Assembly: GCA_004557455.1 (NCBI GenBank)
Contig: SFDX01000034.1
Span: forward strand, 1-22,262
Origin: Akkermansia muciniphila
Lineage (GTDB): Bacteria; Verrucomicrobiota; Verrucomicrobiia; Verrucomicrobiales; Akkermansiaceae
Direction: 5' to 3'
DNA: 22,262 bases
A program made the position numbers and the translations under genes. How positions within the stretch are numbered: position 1 is the stretch's first letter; every line of letters starts with the position of its first letter. This document shows, one piece after another, positions 1-7,016 of the stretch. The notes under the pieces were generated by a model. That model searched no databases. It saw nothing but the letters and a program-made list of their open reading frames with translations, and was not told where the DNA came from.

Positions 1-1
1 C

Positions 2-485
2 GTAACACCTGAGGCTCGTATAGTAGCCAATCGAGGCATCAAACTGAACATGGTTTCAGCTATCAATAATCAAGGCAAAATCCACTATATGATTTATGAA
101 AAGGCCATGAATGTCGACATATTTATCAGCTTCATGGAGTGTCTGATACGAGAAAGCGGAGGGCGTAAGGTTTACTTCATTGTTGATAACCTAAAAGTGC
201 ATCATGCCAACTGCCTCCAATCGTGGCTGAAGGCACATGCGAAAGAGCTGGAGTTGCACTATCTACCCTCGTACTCACCGGAGTTGAATCCGGATGAGTA
301 ATCTGAACAATGACCTGAAGACAGCCCTCAACCGGGGAGCTCCCGCACGAGGCAGCAGCAAACAGAAGGAGCAGGTTGTTGCGCATATGGAAAAGAGAAG
401 CAAGGATCCGACAACGATGGCCAAACTATTCCAGCATCCGAAGGTGGCGTATGCCGCTGACGACAATCATTCATTGCCGAAGTAA
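2..485 (+). pseudogene. IS630-family transposase, C-terminal part, frameshifted and cut by the window edge
   Basis: This is the C-terminal half of a DDE-type IS630 transposase, which cuts and joins IS ends. The frame is open from base 2, so the 5' part lies outside the window. Visible family motifs are VDNLKVHHA (second catalytic Asp region) and YLPSYSPELNPDE, where the Glu is the third acidic residue. Directly after that Glu the frame hits TAA at 299-301. Removing one A from the AA at 300-301 restores a family-like sequence, EYLNNDLK, which continues in the other frame to TAA at 483-485 (ending near HPKVAYAA). The lesion is therefore a one-base insertion just after the last catalytic residue. 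The copy is probably inactive unless programmed frameshifting rescues it. No terminal inverted repeat could be identified. The family call is secure from the motifs; the inactivity is inferred. Confidence 0.88.
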
Positions 486-599
486 TATCAGCAACTTCGC
501 AGCAATGAGTTTGTGACGTGCTATCGAGCCGCGAAAAAGGGAATTCGGCTGCCATTTGATGCGAGCAAGTATTACCTGCCCGGCGGTCTCGGTGAGTGA
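486..599 (+). other. Short open stretch after the transposase, possible gene remnant
   Basis: Directly after the transposase stop codon, the same frame stays open for 37 codons to TGA at 597-599. It has a protein-like composition (for example RAAKKGIRLPFDASKYYLP). It has no start codon of its own with a ribosome binding site. It could be the tail of a gene interrupted by the IS, a C-terminal extension of the transposase lost to the TAA, or chance. I do not recognise the family. The rest of the gap up to about 680 shows nothing convincing. Confidence 0.25.
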
Positions 600-683
600 C
601 GCAGGGCAGAGGCGGTGCGTCTACGCCCCCTCCGTCTTTTGACGCCGCCGCATTTCCGGGCAGATTTTTTCTGTCTTTTTTTC

Positions 684-711
684 TTGCAATCCGCCGTGGG
701 GTGTGTACAAT
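684..711 (+). promoter_or_regulatory. Putative sigma70 promoter for the secreted repeat protein
   Basis: A TTGCAA -35 box (684-689), a 16-bp spacer and a TACAAT -10 box (706-711) match the primary sigma consensus. Transcription would begin near 718, only a few bases before the ATG at 723. That would make the message nearly leaderless and leave out the AAGGG at 713-717. Either the promoter or that Shine-Dalgarno is therefore not the one used. Confidence 0.4.
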
Positions 712-722
712 GAAGGGTGCTT

Positions 723-1622
723 ATGAAGGCCATCATACCAGCAATACTCATGGCGGCGACGGCGGCCGAGGGGGCGTATGCGAAGCAGGCGTCTTCTGCG
801 GAGGGGGCGGTTGCTCCGGCGGAGCAGTTTATGTCGTTGCACGATGCCATTTTGTCCAATACAGCGGCGTTGGCGGCTGTGCTGGGTGAGGTGAAGGATG
901 CGGCGACGGCGGAGGCTGTTGCGGCGAGGCTCAAGCCCTTATTGGCGCAGCGGACGGCGCTGCAGCAGGCTGAGGGTAACATGAGTTTCGGCTCCTTGGC
1001 CGTGGTGGACCGGGTGATGGATTATTATGATGAGCGCAGCAGGGAGGAGGACAAGGCGATGGAAGCCCTCTACCGTGCCTATGCCGCGGCTGCTCCCCAT
1101 GCGAAAAAATCTGCCAAACTGGCGGCGGCCTTGGCTAAGATAGCAGATATAGCCCCGCCGCCGGCTGCCATGGAGAAGAGCGAGCCCATCACCAATCCCG
1201 TTCCCTACGAGCAGTATGTGGCCCTGCTGGAAAAGCAGCGTACGGCCTTCCAACAAATGGCGGCTGTTCTCCGCGGCGTCAAAAGCGCGGCGGATGCGGA
1301 TGCCGCGGCGCCGGTGCTGCAGCAATGGTTTGATGCCCGACTGGCGCGGGATCGTGAGCTGGAGGCCCTGGGTGAGCCCTCCCCCAAGGTCATGGAAAAG
1401 CTGCTGCTGTACTACGACAGCAATCATGCCGCCGATGATGCCGCCGCCGCGGCCCTCGGTAAAATGTTGCGCCCGCACTTGTCTGCCAAGGCGTCTTCTG
1501 CCTCCTCCGAGGCCCTCCGTGAGGTCGCTGCGCGCATTGCGGCCCAATATGCCACCGCCCTCGGATTGGCTACTCCCACCCGAACGGCGCCTTCCGCCCC
1601 CGACAATGAGCCGGCTCCTTAG
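723..1622 (+). CDS. Secreted protein with two tandem alpha-helical repeats, unknown function
   Basis: This is a 299-residue protein that I cannot assign to a named family. The N-terminus is a signal peptide (MKAIIPAILMAATA, likely cut after AYA at residue 20), so it is probably periplasmic or outer-membrane associated. The mature part is Ala-rich and predicted helical. It is an internal duplication: unit 1 spans about residues 37-142 and unit 2 about 164-272, offset by 129. Matching landmarks are VLGEVKDAATAEA (53-65) with VLRGVKSAADADA (182-194), and the YYD motif at 101-103 and 230-232. A Pro-rich linker (145-162) separates the units, and the C-terminus is Pro/Thr-rich. The ATG at 723 was chosen over an in-frame GTG at 717 because AAGGG lies 5 bases upstream and the signal peptide starts cleanly. 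The stop codon overlaps the stop codon of convergent thiD. Confidence 0.75.
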   Translation: MKAIIPAILMAATAAEGAYAKQASSAEGAVAPAEQFMSLHDAILSNTAALAAVLGEVKDAATAEAVAARLKPLLAQRTALQQAEGNMSFGSLAVVDRVMDYYDERSREEDKAMEALYRAYAAAAPHAKKSAKLAAALAKIADIAPPPAAMEKSEPITNPVPYEQYVALLEKQRTAFQQMAAVLRGVKSAADADAAAPVLQQWFDARLARDRELEALGEPSPKVMEKLLLYYDSNHAADDAAAAALGKMLRPHLSAKASSASSEALREVAARIAAQYATALGLATPTRTAPSAPDNEPAP

Positions 1623-2413
1623 ACACCCTCCGGCGGGGTGTGGTTGAGGGCGCAGACAGAGGGAAAACGGTGGGAGTGTGCGATGGCGGCTGCCGTGTAG
1701 CGAAGGGCCCGTCGGGTGGCTTCCGACAGCGGAAGTCCGAGGGCCAAGCCGGAGGCCAGGGCCGCGGAAAGAGTGCAACCCGTGCCGTGGGTCGAGATTC
1801 CCTCCGTACGGGGGTGCGAGATACGCAGAAGCTCGGCACCGTGTTTGTCTGCGAGAATATCCGTGCATTCGTGCCCCGGCAGGTGTCCCCCCTTGGCCAG
1901 GACTGCACAGCCGAGACGGCGCGCGAGTTCCGCCGCCGCGCCGGATAGCGCACCGGGGGAGTTGGGAGAATTGCAGCCCAGCAGGCAACAGAGCTCGTCC
2001 AAATTCGGTGTCACCACCGTCGCAAGGGGGAAGAGCTGCTCCCGGTAGGCAGCCAAGGCCTCGCGGAGCATGAGGGGTTCGCCGGCAGTGGCCAGCATGA
2101 CGGGGTCAACCACCAAGGGAATGTGTGTGCCCCGCAGCTCGGCCGCGACAGCCTGCACGATTTCCGGAGAGTAGAGCATACCGCACTTGGCTGCCGCTAC
2201 GGGAAAGGTACGCAGGCAAAGCCGCACCTGCGCCGCAACAAAATCTGCGTCCATGGGTACAATACCCTCCACGCACCCCGGAACCTCACACACCACACAG
2301 GTAACCGCCGTGAGCGGGTAACACCCCAGCGCGCAGGCGGCCTTCATGTCCGCTTGCATGCCGGCCCCGGCCGATGAATCCGACCCCGCGACGGTGAGGA
2401 CAACGGGAGTCAT
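1619..2413 (-). CDS. thiD: Hydroxymethylpyrimidine/phosphomethylpyrimidine kinase
   Basis: ThiD phosphorylates HMP to HMP-P and then to HMP-PP, the pyrimidine half of thiamine, in the cytoplasm. The 264-residue length is normal for the ribokinase-like ThiD family. Diagnostic motifs are the N-terminal AGSDSSAGAGMQAD (pyrimidine site), VVDPVMLATAG in the middle, VTPNLDE, and the C-terminal HGTGCTLSAALASG with the anion hole and catalytic Cys region. The ATG at 2413 was chosen because it forms an ATGA overlap with the gatA stop, a typical translationally coupled junction; an upstream TTG at 2419 is less likely. No other thiamine gene is adjacent, so the link with gatCA looks like operon packing rather than pathway logic. 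Its 3' end overlaps the convergent secreted-protein gene by 4 bases. Confidence 0.93.
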   Translation of the reverse strand: MTPVVLTVAGSDSSAGAGMQADMKAACALGCYPLTAVTCVVCEVPGCVEGIVPMDADFVAAQVRLCLRTFPVAAAKCGMLYSPEIVQAVAAELRGTHIPLVVDPVMLATAGEPLMLREALAAYREQLFPLATVVTPNLDELCCLLGCNSPNSPGALSGAAAELARRLGCAVLAKGGHLPGHECTDILADKHGAELLRISHPRTEGISTHGTGCTLSAALASGLALGLPLSEATRRALRYTAAAIAHSHRFPSVCALNHTPPEGV

Positions 2414-3816
2414 GACCAAGCGGCTTCCAGTGCGGCTGCGGCCCCCAGCAAGCGAGTTTCCGCAAAGTGCGGGCCGAGTAGCTGAACACCCACAGGCAGC
2501 TCCCCGGCTCTCGGAACAGGCAGCGAGATTGCGGGCAGTCCCGCCAAGTTAGCAGGAATAGTGTAAATATCCGAGAGGTAGACCTGCAGCGGGGTCAGGC
2601 TGTCGTCGTGCAGACGCGGAGCAGGTGTGGGAGCGACCGGCCCCAGGATGAGGTCCACGCTCTTGAATGCTTCTGTGAAGTCCTGAGCCACCAAGGCACG
2701 CACCTTCTGCGCCTTGGTGTAGTAGGCGTCATAGTAACCGCCGGAGAGGACATAGGTCCCCAGAATAATGCGGCGCTTCACTTCGCTGCCGAAGCCGGCC
2801 CCGCGCGAACGGGAGTAGAGATCTGATAAACCGGCGGAATCCGGCACGCGATACCCGTAGCGGATGCCGTCGAAGCGGGCCAGATTGGAGGATGCCTCTG
2901 CGCAGGCGATGATGTAGTAGGCCGACACCACCGCCTCGGCATGGGGAAGGGATACCTCTACTACCTCTGCACCTGCCTCCGTGAGGGTACGAATGGCCTT
3001 TTGCAGCGCTGCCTCCACCTCCGGAGCGTTGCCGGCAGAGGTATATTCCACGGGAAGTCCGATGCGTAGTCCGCGAACACCACCACTGAGACCGGCCGTG
3101 AAGTCCTCCGTCGGGTGAAGCGAGGAGGTCGAATCTGCCGCATCGTGCCCGCAGAGCACATTGAGCAGCAAGGCTGCATCCTCCACATTCTGTGTGACGG
3201 GTCCGATTTGGTCCAGGGAGGAGGCAAAGGCCACGAGACCGTAACGCGATATGCGGCCATAGGTGGGCTTGATACCGACTACACCGCAGTGAGAGGCCGG
3301 TTGACGGATGGAACCACCGGTGTCCGATCCCAAGGCCGCGATAGCCATTCCCGCCGCCACGGCTGCTGCGGAACCGCTGGACGACCCGCCCGGCACGTGC
3401 TGCGTGTTGGCGGGGTTATGGGTAGGCCCGAAGGCAGAGTTTTCACCGGCAGACCCCATGGCGAATTCATCCATGTTGGCTCGGCCGAAGGGAATGGCAC
3501 CGGCGGCTCGCAGACGGCACACGGCCGTGGCATCATACGGCGCCGTGAAGTTCCCCAGCATGCGCGAGGCGCAGCGGGTTGGCTGACCCTGAATGCAGAT
3601 GTTATCCTTAACTGCGATGGGGATGCCCCCGAGGGGCAGCGAGAGATCCGCCGCCGCCGCCTCGGCCAGCGCTGCCTCCGTATCCCAGGAGATGAAGGCG
3701 TTGATAGCGGGGTTCTTGCTGCGCATGGCGGCATCCAGCTCTTGCACCAATTCGGTGGGGGAGATTTGTCCGGCGGTAAGGGCTCGGCGCCAATGGGAAA
3801 TGGAATGGTGGAGCAT
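2410..3816 (-). CDS. gatA: Asp-tRNA(Asn)/Glu-tRNA(Gln) amidotransferase subunit A
   Basis: GatA is the glutaminase/amidase subunit of GatCAB. It releases ammonia from Gln to convert mischarged Glu-tRNA(Gln) or Asp-tRNA(Asn). The amidase-signature triad is intact and correctly spaced: Lys70 in GIPIAVKDNI, Ser145 in PGGSSSGSAAA, and nucleophile Ser169 in GSDTGGSIRQPA. Intervals of 75 and 24 residues match those I recall for characterised GatA. The conserved GIKPTYGRISRYGLVAFASS follows. The start at 3816 gives 468 residues beginning MLHHSISHWRRALTAGQISP, aligning with the usual family start; the frame is open further upstream but that part overlaps gatC and is not family-like. It lies 10 bases after gatC and is coupled to thiD. 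gatB is not in this window, so it must lie elsewhere. Confidence 0.96.
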   Translation of the reverse strand: MLHHSISHWRRALTAGQISPTELVQELDAAMRSKNPAINAFISWDTEAALAEAAAADLSLPLGGIPIAVKDNICIQGQPTRCASRMLGNFTAPYDATAVCRLRAAGAIPFGRANMDEFAMGSAGENSAFGPTHNPANTQHVPGGSSSGSAAAVAAGMAIAALGSDTGGSIRQPASHCGVVGIKPTYGRISRYGLVAFASSLDQIGPVTQNVEDAALLLNVLCGHDAADSTSSLHPTEDFTAGLSGGVRGLRIGLPVEYTSAGNAPEVEAALQKAIRTLTEAGAEVVEVSLPHAEAVVSAYYIIACAEASSNLARFDGIRYGYRVPDSAGLSDLYSRSRGAGFGSEVKRRIILGTYVLSGGYYDAYYTKAQKVRALVAQDFTEAFKSVDLILGPVAPTPAPRLHDDSLTPLQVYLSDIYTIPANLAGLPAISLPVPRAGELPVGVQLLGPHFAETRLLGAAAALEAAWS

Positions 3817-3826
3817 GGCGGGGCGA

Positions 3827-4123
3827 TCAGTGGGCAGATTCAACAACTTTCGGCACGCGGAACATGCCCTCCTGCTGCTGCGGGGCATTCGCCAATGCCG
3901 CCTCCCGGGGGAGACTCGGGGCAGGTTCATCGGAGCGCACGGCATCGAACACCGGCAGGGGGTGGTACATGGGCTGTACGTTTACGGTGTCCCATTTATC
4001 CAGCTCGGCCACATGGGCCAACACTTGGTTGAGGTCGCGGGAGAACCGCTCCGTTTCCTCCGGCGTAAGCTCAAGCTCCGCCAGTCGGGCGATGTAGGCA
4101 ACGTTGATGCCGGGAGTATTCAT
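3827..4123 (-). CDS. gatC: Asp-tRNA(Asn)/Glu-tRNA(Gln) amidotransferase subunit C
   Basis: GatC is the small subunit that belts GatA and GatB together in the tRNA-dependent amidotransferase. The 98-residue protein has the family pattern: N-terminal VAYIARLAELELTPEETERF, the helix DLNQVLAHVAELDKWDT, then VQPMYHPLP, the RSDEP motif, and a C-terminal FRVPKVVE. The ATG at 4123 was chosen because translation from it matches the family N-terminus; sequence upstream in the same frame is non-homologous and overlaps the preceding gene. No Shine-Dalgarno precedes it (a run of C on the coding strand lies there instead). gatA follows after 10 bases. Confidence 0.92.
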   Translation of the reverse strand: MNTPGINVAYIARLAELELTPEETERFSRDLNQVLAHVAELDKWDTVNVQPMYHPLPVFDAVRSDEPAPSLPREAALANAPQQQEGMFRVPKVVESAH

Positions 4124-4146
4124 CTTGATGGGGGGGGAAGGGGTGT

Positions 4147-4440
4147 TCAGGGCTCGGAGAGAACATGTAGCACGACCCAATAGAGGATGCTGATGGAAGC
4201 CGCTACGAGCAGAAGATACAGAAAAGGCTCCCACAGTCCACTGCTCCGGCGTGCGGAAGATGTCATGGTGACGTGTTTGCGGTGATGCGGTCTCTCCCCC
4301 TGGCGGGGGCTGCCGGAACAATAGGCGGAAGGATCGGCGTGGCGGTGCGGGGCACGGGCCGCGCGGTCCGTCGGCATCCCGTTGCGGGCGGCATAGACGT
4401 TCTGCATATGCTCGCGAACCCTGTTTTGCATATTAGGCAT
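4147..4440 (-). CDS. Small membrane protein with one C-terminal transmembrane segment
   Basis: This is a hypothetical protein of 97 residues if read from the ATG at 4440. The N-terminal two thirds are basic and His/Arg-rich without a recognisable domain. The last about 26 residues (PFLYLLLVAASISILYWVVL) form a clear single transmembrane helix at the C-terminus, so it may be tail-anchored. A shorter version from the ATG at 4266 would give 39 residues that are nearly all membrane segment. Spacing supports a real gene in the operon: 23 bases after the stop of the upstream coiled-coil gene and 23 bases before gatC. Neither start has a Shine-Dalgarno. I recognise no family; the start is uncertain. 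Confidence 0.5.
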   Translation of the reverse strand: MPNMQNRVREHMQNVYAARNGMPTDRAARAPHRHADPSAYCSGSPRQGERPHHRKHVTMTSSARRSSGLWEPFLYLLLVAASISILYWVVLHVLSEP

Positions 4441-4463
4441 GGTGAGGAGAAAGGTAAGGGAAC

Positions 4464-5081
4464 TCAGAAAGAAGAAATGATAGCCCAAACGGCCCAAGAG
4501 AGCAACAGTAAAACAAAGAGCGGCAAGTGGAACGCCAAGCCCTTGAGCATCAAGCGCTTGAACTTAGGCCAGCTCAGTGTGCGTGTCTCCTCCTCCGCCC
4601 CGGGTTTGTAGCGGAAAATCTGTGTGTGGTAAAAGTGGTTGCTTTTGCGATAGGCTTCCTCGAAGTCATTCGCGGCCACGGAGAGAATGTGTTCGGCTTC
4701 TTTCAGTCGGTCATCCATCGCCTCCGGACTCCACTCATAGGGCTTCATGGCCGTGAGTTTCTGCAGGTGCAGCTTGAAGGCGTTGCACGTGGCATCGATA
4801 TGCTTTACCTCGCGCAACATGGACTGCTCCTCCTGCTCCAGTCGCACCACCGCCGTGCGCAGCAGCATGCCCAGTTCATCCACTGCGCGGCTCAACCCTT
4901 CCTTGGCGCGGTTGGTGTTCTCCAGAATCTGTTGTTGCTTGGCATAGTAGTCCGCCGCTTGGCGCGCATCTGCCGCCCTGCGCATCATTTGGGCAGGGGA
5001 GTGCTGCTCCCCGTCTGCTATGTTGGGGTTCAGTTCCATCTGTCGGTAGGGCATACCCTGATTTTCGTTCCCAAATGTCAT
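4464..5081 (-). CDS. Coiled-coil protein with C-terminal membrane anchor, unknown function
   Basis: A 205-residue hypothetical protein. Residues about 30-150 are charged and heptad-like (MRRAADARQAADYYAKQQQ onward, rich in Glu, Gln, Arg, Leu), suggesting a long helical coiled coil. A basic stretch (WPKFKRLMLKG) then precedes a terminal hydrophobic helix (FHLPLFVLLLLSWAVWAIIS). With no N-terminal signal peptide, the coiled coil is expected in the cytoplasm, held to the inner membrane by the tail. The ATG at 5081 has AGGAG 12 bases upstream, a long spacing. It is the first gene of the cluster leading to gatC, gatA and thiD, with its own promoter just upstream. I recognise no family; a structural or scaffolding role would be a guess. 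Confidence 0.7.
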   Translation of the reverse strand: MTFGNENQGMPYRQMELNPNIADGEQHSPAQMMRRAADARQAADYYAKQQQILENTNRAKEGLSRAVDELGMLLRTAVVRLEQEEQSMLREVKHIDATCNAFKLHLQKLTAMKPYEWSPEAMDDRLKEAEHILSVAANDFEEAYRKSNHFYHTQIFRYKPGAEEETRTLSWPKFKRLMLKGLAFHLPLFVLLLLSWAVWAIISSF

Positions 5082-5099
5082 GGTGCGTAATCGCTCCTC

Positions 5100-5128
5100 A
5101 GCATACCCCTGTCTCTCCTTTTTGTCAA
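5100..5128 (-). promoter_or_regulatory. Sigma70-type promoter for the coiled-coil/gatCA/thiD cluster
   Basis: On the minus strand a perfect TTGACA -35 (5123-5128), a 17-bp spacer and a TATGCT -10 (5100-5105) precede the first gene. The predicted transcript start near 5093 gives a leader of about 12 bases, which would include only part of the AGGAG at 5094-5098. Confidence 0.7.
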
Positions 5129-5194
5129 GTCATTTCTTTAATAAAACCGAAATATCTTTCCCGCCACTCCGGCGTGGCGTTTTCCTCTGTCTTG

Positions 5195-5225
5195 AAAAAA
5201 AGCGCCTTCCCGGAGGGGAAGGCGC
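5195..5225 (-). terminator. Intrinsic terminator of the thioredoxin/ahb/TIGR04073 operon
   Basis: A perfect 10-bp stem (5202-5211 pairing with 5216-5225) with a 4-base loop is followed on the minus strand by seven T residues (5195-5201). It lies 32 bases after the stop codon of the TIGR04073 gene and before the promoter of the next cluster, so it separates the two operons. Confidence 0.9.
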
Positions 5226-5257
5226 CCAAAACACGAAACAAACAACAAAAGAGGGGA

Positions 5258-5692
5258 TCAATTGTCCCGACCGGGACGGGAGTAGTTGTACTTGCTCTGG
5301 AAACCGAGCTCCTCGGGGAACTCAGAGAAGCCGGACCAGACGTTGTACTCCTTGAGACCGCTGCGACCGCAGCTGCCCTGGTAGGGGGGACGGTAGGTGC
5401 ACTTGTAGGTGGGAGCCCAGAAAGTAACCAGCTCATAGACACCGTAGCCCATGCGGGTGAAGGTACGTGCGATGCCATCCACGATGCCGACGGAGAAGCC
5501 TGCGTAGTCACCCTCCGCAGAGTTCCAGCGGATCATGGTGACGGGGATTTCCTCCACCGCGTAGATGATGTTGCCCAAGGCACGCCCGAGCTTGCGGGTG
5601 GCTGTGTATTCAGACGCGGGCGGGGCCTGGATGTCTGCATAGACTGTACCGGTCATCGCCAGCAGAAGAGATGTAAGGAGAAAGCGCTTCAT
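5258..5692 (-). CDS. Exosortase system-associated secreted protein, TIGR04073-like
   Basis: A 144-residue secreted protein. The signal peptide is MKRFLLTSLLLAMTGTVYA, cut before DIQAPP. The mature part has the pattern I associate with TIGR04073 proteins: RKLGRALGNIIYAVEEIPVT, a Gly-rich helix (GFSVGIVDGIARTFTRMGYG) and VYELVTFWAPTY, followed by a polar tail. The family occurs in PEP-CTERM/exosortase-bearing bacteria, many of them Verrucomicrobiota, and has no known biochemical role. Two Cys residues in the tail (CTYRPPYQGSC) could form a disulfide, which fits the two thioredoxin-fold genes at the head of the same operon. The start at 5692 was chosen for the signal peptide; no Shine-Dalgarno is seen. 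It lies 49 bases after ahbC and a strong terminator follows. Confidence 0.75.
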   Translation of the reverse strand: MKRFLLTSLLLAMTGTVYADIQAPPASEYTATRKLGRALGNIIYAVEEIPVTMIRWNSAEGDYAGFSVGIVDGIARTFTRMGYGVYELVTFWAPTYKCTYRPPYQGSCGRSGLKEYNVWSGFSEFPEELGFQSKYNYSRPGRDN

Positions 5693-5741
5693 AACAAGGA
5701 CTATAAATACCACATTCGGCAGGGACTTGCAAGCATAAAGT

Positions 5742-7016
5742 TCACTTTTCCGGCATTTCCGGGGCAATTTTTTTCAAAAAATCGCTCAAGTCGGTCTGTA
5801 TTTCCTCATCGGAGAGGTAGCAAGCGGGGTCCGAGCCGTACCAATGGCCGTTGGCGAAGGCTGCGCGGGTGCGGAAGCCGCCTCCGCAGAGGGAGAAGAG
5901 CTTACACTCGGCGCAGCGGCCGGAGAGGCGAGCCTGTCGCTCTGCGGGGTCATCGCTGCCGCGCAGCTCGCGCAGGGTGGGCGCGGAGTCCTCCGCAGCG
6001 GCCTCCCACACGGAGGAGAACTTCTGCTGCTTGACATTGCCGAGGGTAACCCCCTGCCAGAACTGGTCGGGGTGGATATTGCCCTGCGTGTCGATGTTCG
6101 CGATACCCCGCCCGGAGCTGTTCGCGCCGCCTCCGTTCCAGGTGAGCAGGCGGAGGGTCTGCAGGGCCAGCGGGTGCCCCTCCCGAAGCTGGCGGAGGAG
6201 GAGGTAGACACCGTCGGCGGGCTGGGTGACGGTGAGCAGCTCGCGCGTGCGGCCGCTCTTGTGCCACGCCTCCGCGCGGGCGATGAGCATATCCAGCGCG
6301 CGCCGGGCCTCCTGCGGCTGCAGGGCCGCTACATCCACCCCGCGCCCCGTGGGCACCAGGTGGTAGAAGCACACGCGGCGGATGTCCTCCTGCTCGATGA
6401 AGTCGAGAATCTGCTCCATGCACTGCACATTGTTACGCGTAAGGGTGAGCCGCAGGCCGGTCTTCTGCCCCACCTGCTCGCAGAGCTTGAAGCCACGGAT
6501 GGCTCCCTCGAAGGCTCCGGGAACGCCCCGGAAGCGGTCGTGCACGGCCCCGATACCATCCAGCGAGATGCCCACATAGGCCACGCCCAGCTCTTTGAAC
6601 AACGAGGCAAAGTCGGGGGTAATGCGCGTGCCGTTGGTCGAGATGGTCACCTTCAGCCCCTTCTCGGTAGCGCGGCGCAGCAGATCCGGCAGGCGCGGGT
6701 GCAGCAGCGGCTCGCCGCCGGAGAGCAAGAGAGCGTTCACCTTGTACTCCGCGAGGTCATCAATCACGCTGCAACACTGCTCCCACGTCAGCTCGCCGGG
6801 GTATTTCTCCGCATGGGAGTCGGCGTAGCAATGCACACAGCGCAGGTTGCAGGTGCGGGTGATGTTCCAGACAACGATGGGCTTGCGCGCGCGGGCCGAG
6901 GTCGGGGCGCAGGCGGCGGTGCTGGCCAGCGGACTCTGCGAACCGTGGCCGATGCCGTAGCGGATGTGGTCGGCGGGCTGTTCTGCGCCCGTCCAAAGCT
7001 TAGTGATGTTAATCAT
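5742..7016 (-). CDS. ahbC: Radical SAM/SPASM protein, AhbC (NirJ1)-like, 12,18-didecarboxysiroheme deacetylase
   Basis: AhbC removes the two acetate chains of 12,18-didecarboxysiroheme to give Fe-coproporphyrin III in the siroheme-dependent haem pathway. The 424-residue protein starts MINITKLWTGAEQPADHIRYG, close to the characteristic AhbC start. The radical SAM cluster motif is Cys56-x3-Cys60-x2-Cys63 (TCNLRCVHC). LLLSGGEPLL binds SAM, followed by STNGT and GISLDG. The C-terminal SPASM-type Cys set (CAECKLFSLCGGGFRTRA, then DPACYL) should hold an auxiliary 4Fe-4S cluster. The start at 7016 overlaps the stop of the upstream gene as ATGA, so translation is probably coupled. A NirJ-type role in haem d1 synthesis is the main alternative; the partner gene favours haem b. 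Confidence 0.85.
   Translation of the reverse strand: MINITKLWTGAEQPADHIRYGIGHGSQSPLASTAACAPTSARARKPIVVWNITRTCNLRCVHCYADSHAEKYPGELTWEQCCSVIDDLAEYKVNALLLSGGEPLLHPRLPDLLRRATEKGLKVTISTNGTRITPDFASLFKELGVAYVGISLDGIGAVHDRFRGVPGAFEGAIRGFKLCEQVGQKTGLRLTLTRNNVQCMEQILDFIEQEDIRRVCFYHLVPTGRGVDVAALQPQEARRALDMLIARAEAWHKSGRTRELLTVTQPADGVYLLLRQLREGHPLALQTLRLLTWNGGGANSSGRGIANIDTQGNIHPDQFWQGVTLGNVKQQKFSSVWEAAAEDSAPTLRELRGSDDPAERQARLSGRCAECKLFSLCGGGFRTRAAFANGHWYGSDPACYLSDEEIQTDLSDFLKKIAPEMPEK

Noticed and set aside
1621..1641. Intrinsic terminator at the convergent gene junction
   Set aside because: A 6-bp stem (ACACCC with GGGTGT) is present but no T tract follows on the plus strand and it lies in thiD coding sequence.
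939..1988. Long minus-strand frame (349 codons) across the secreted-protein gene and thiD
   Set aside because: It spans two better supported genes, has low-complexity Arg/Gly/Pro/Leu composition and no family motif. GC-rich antisense frames of this kind are common.
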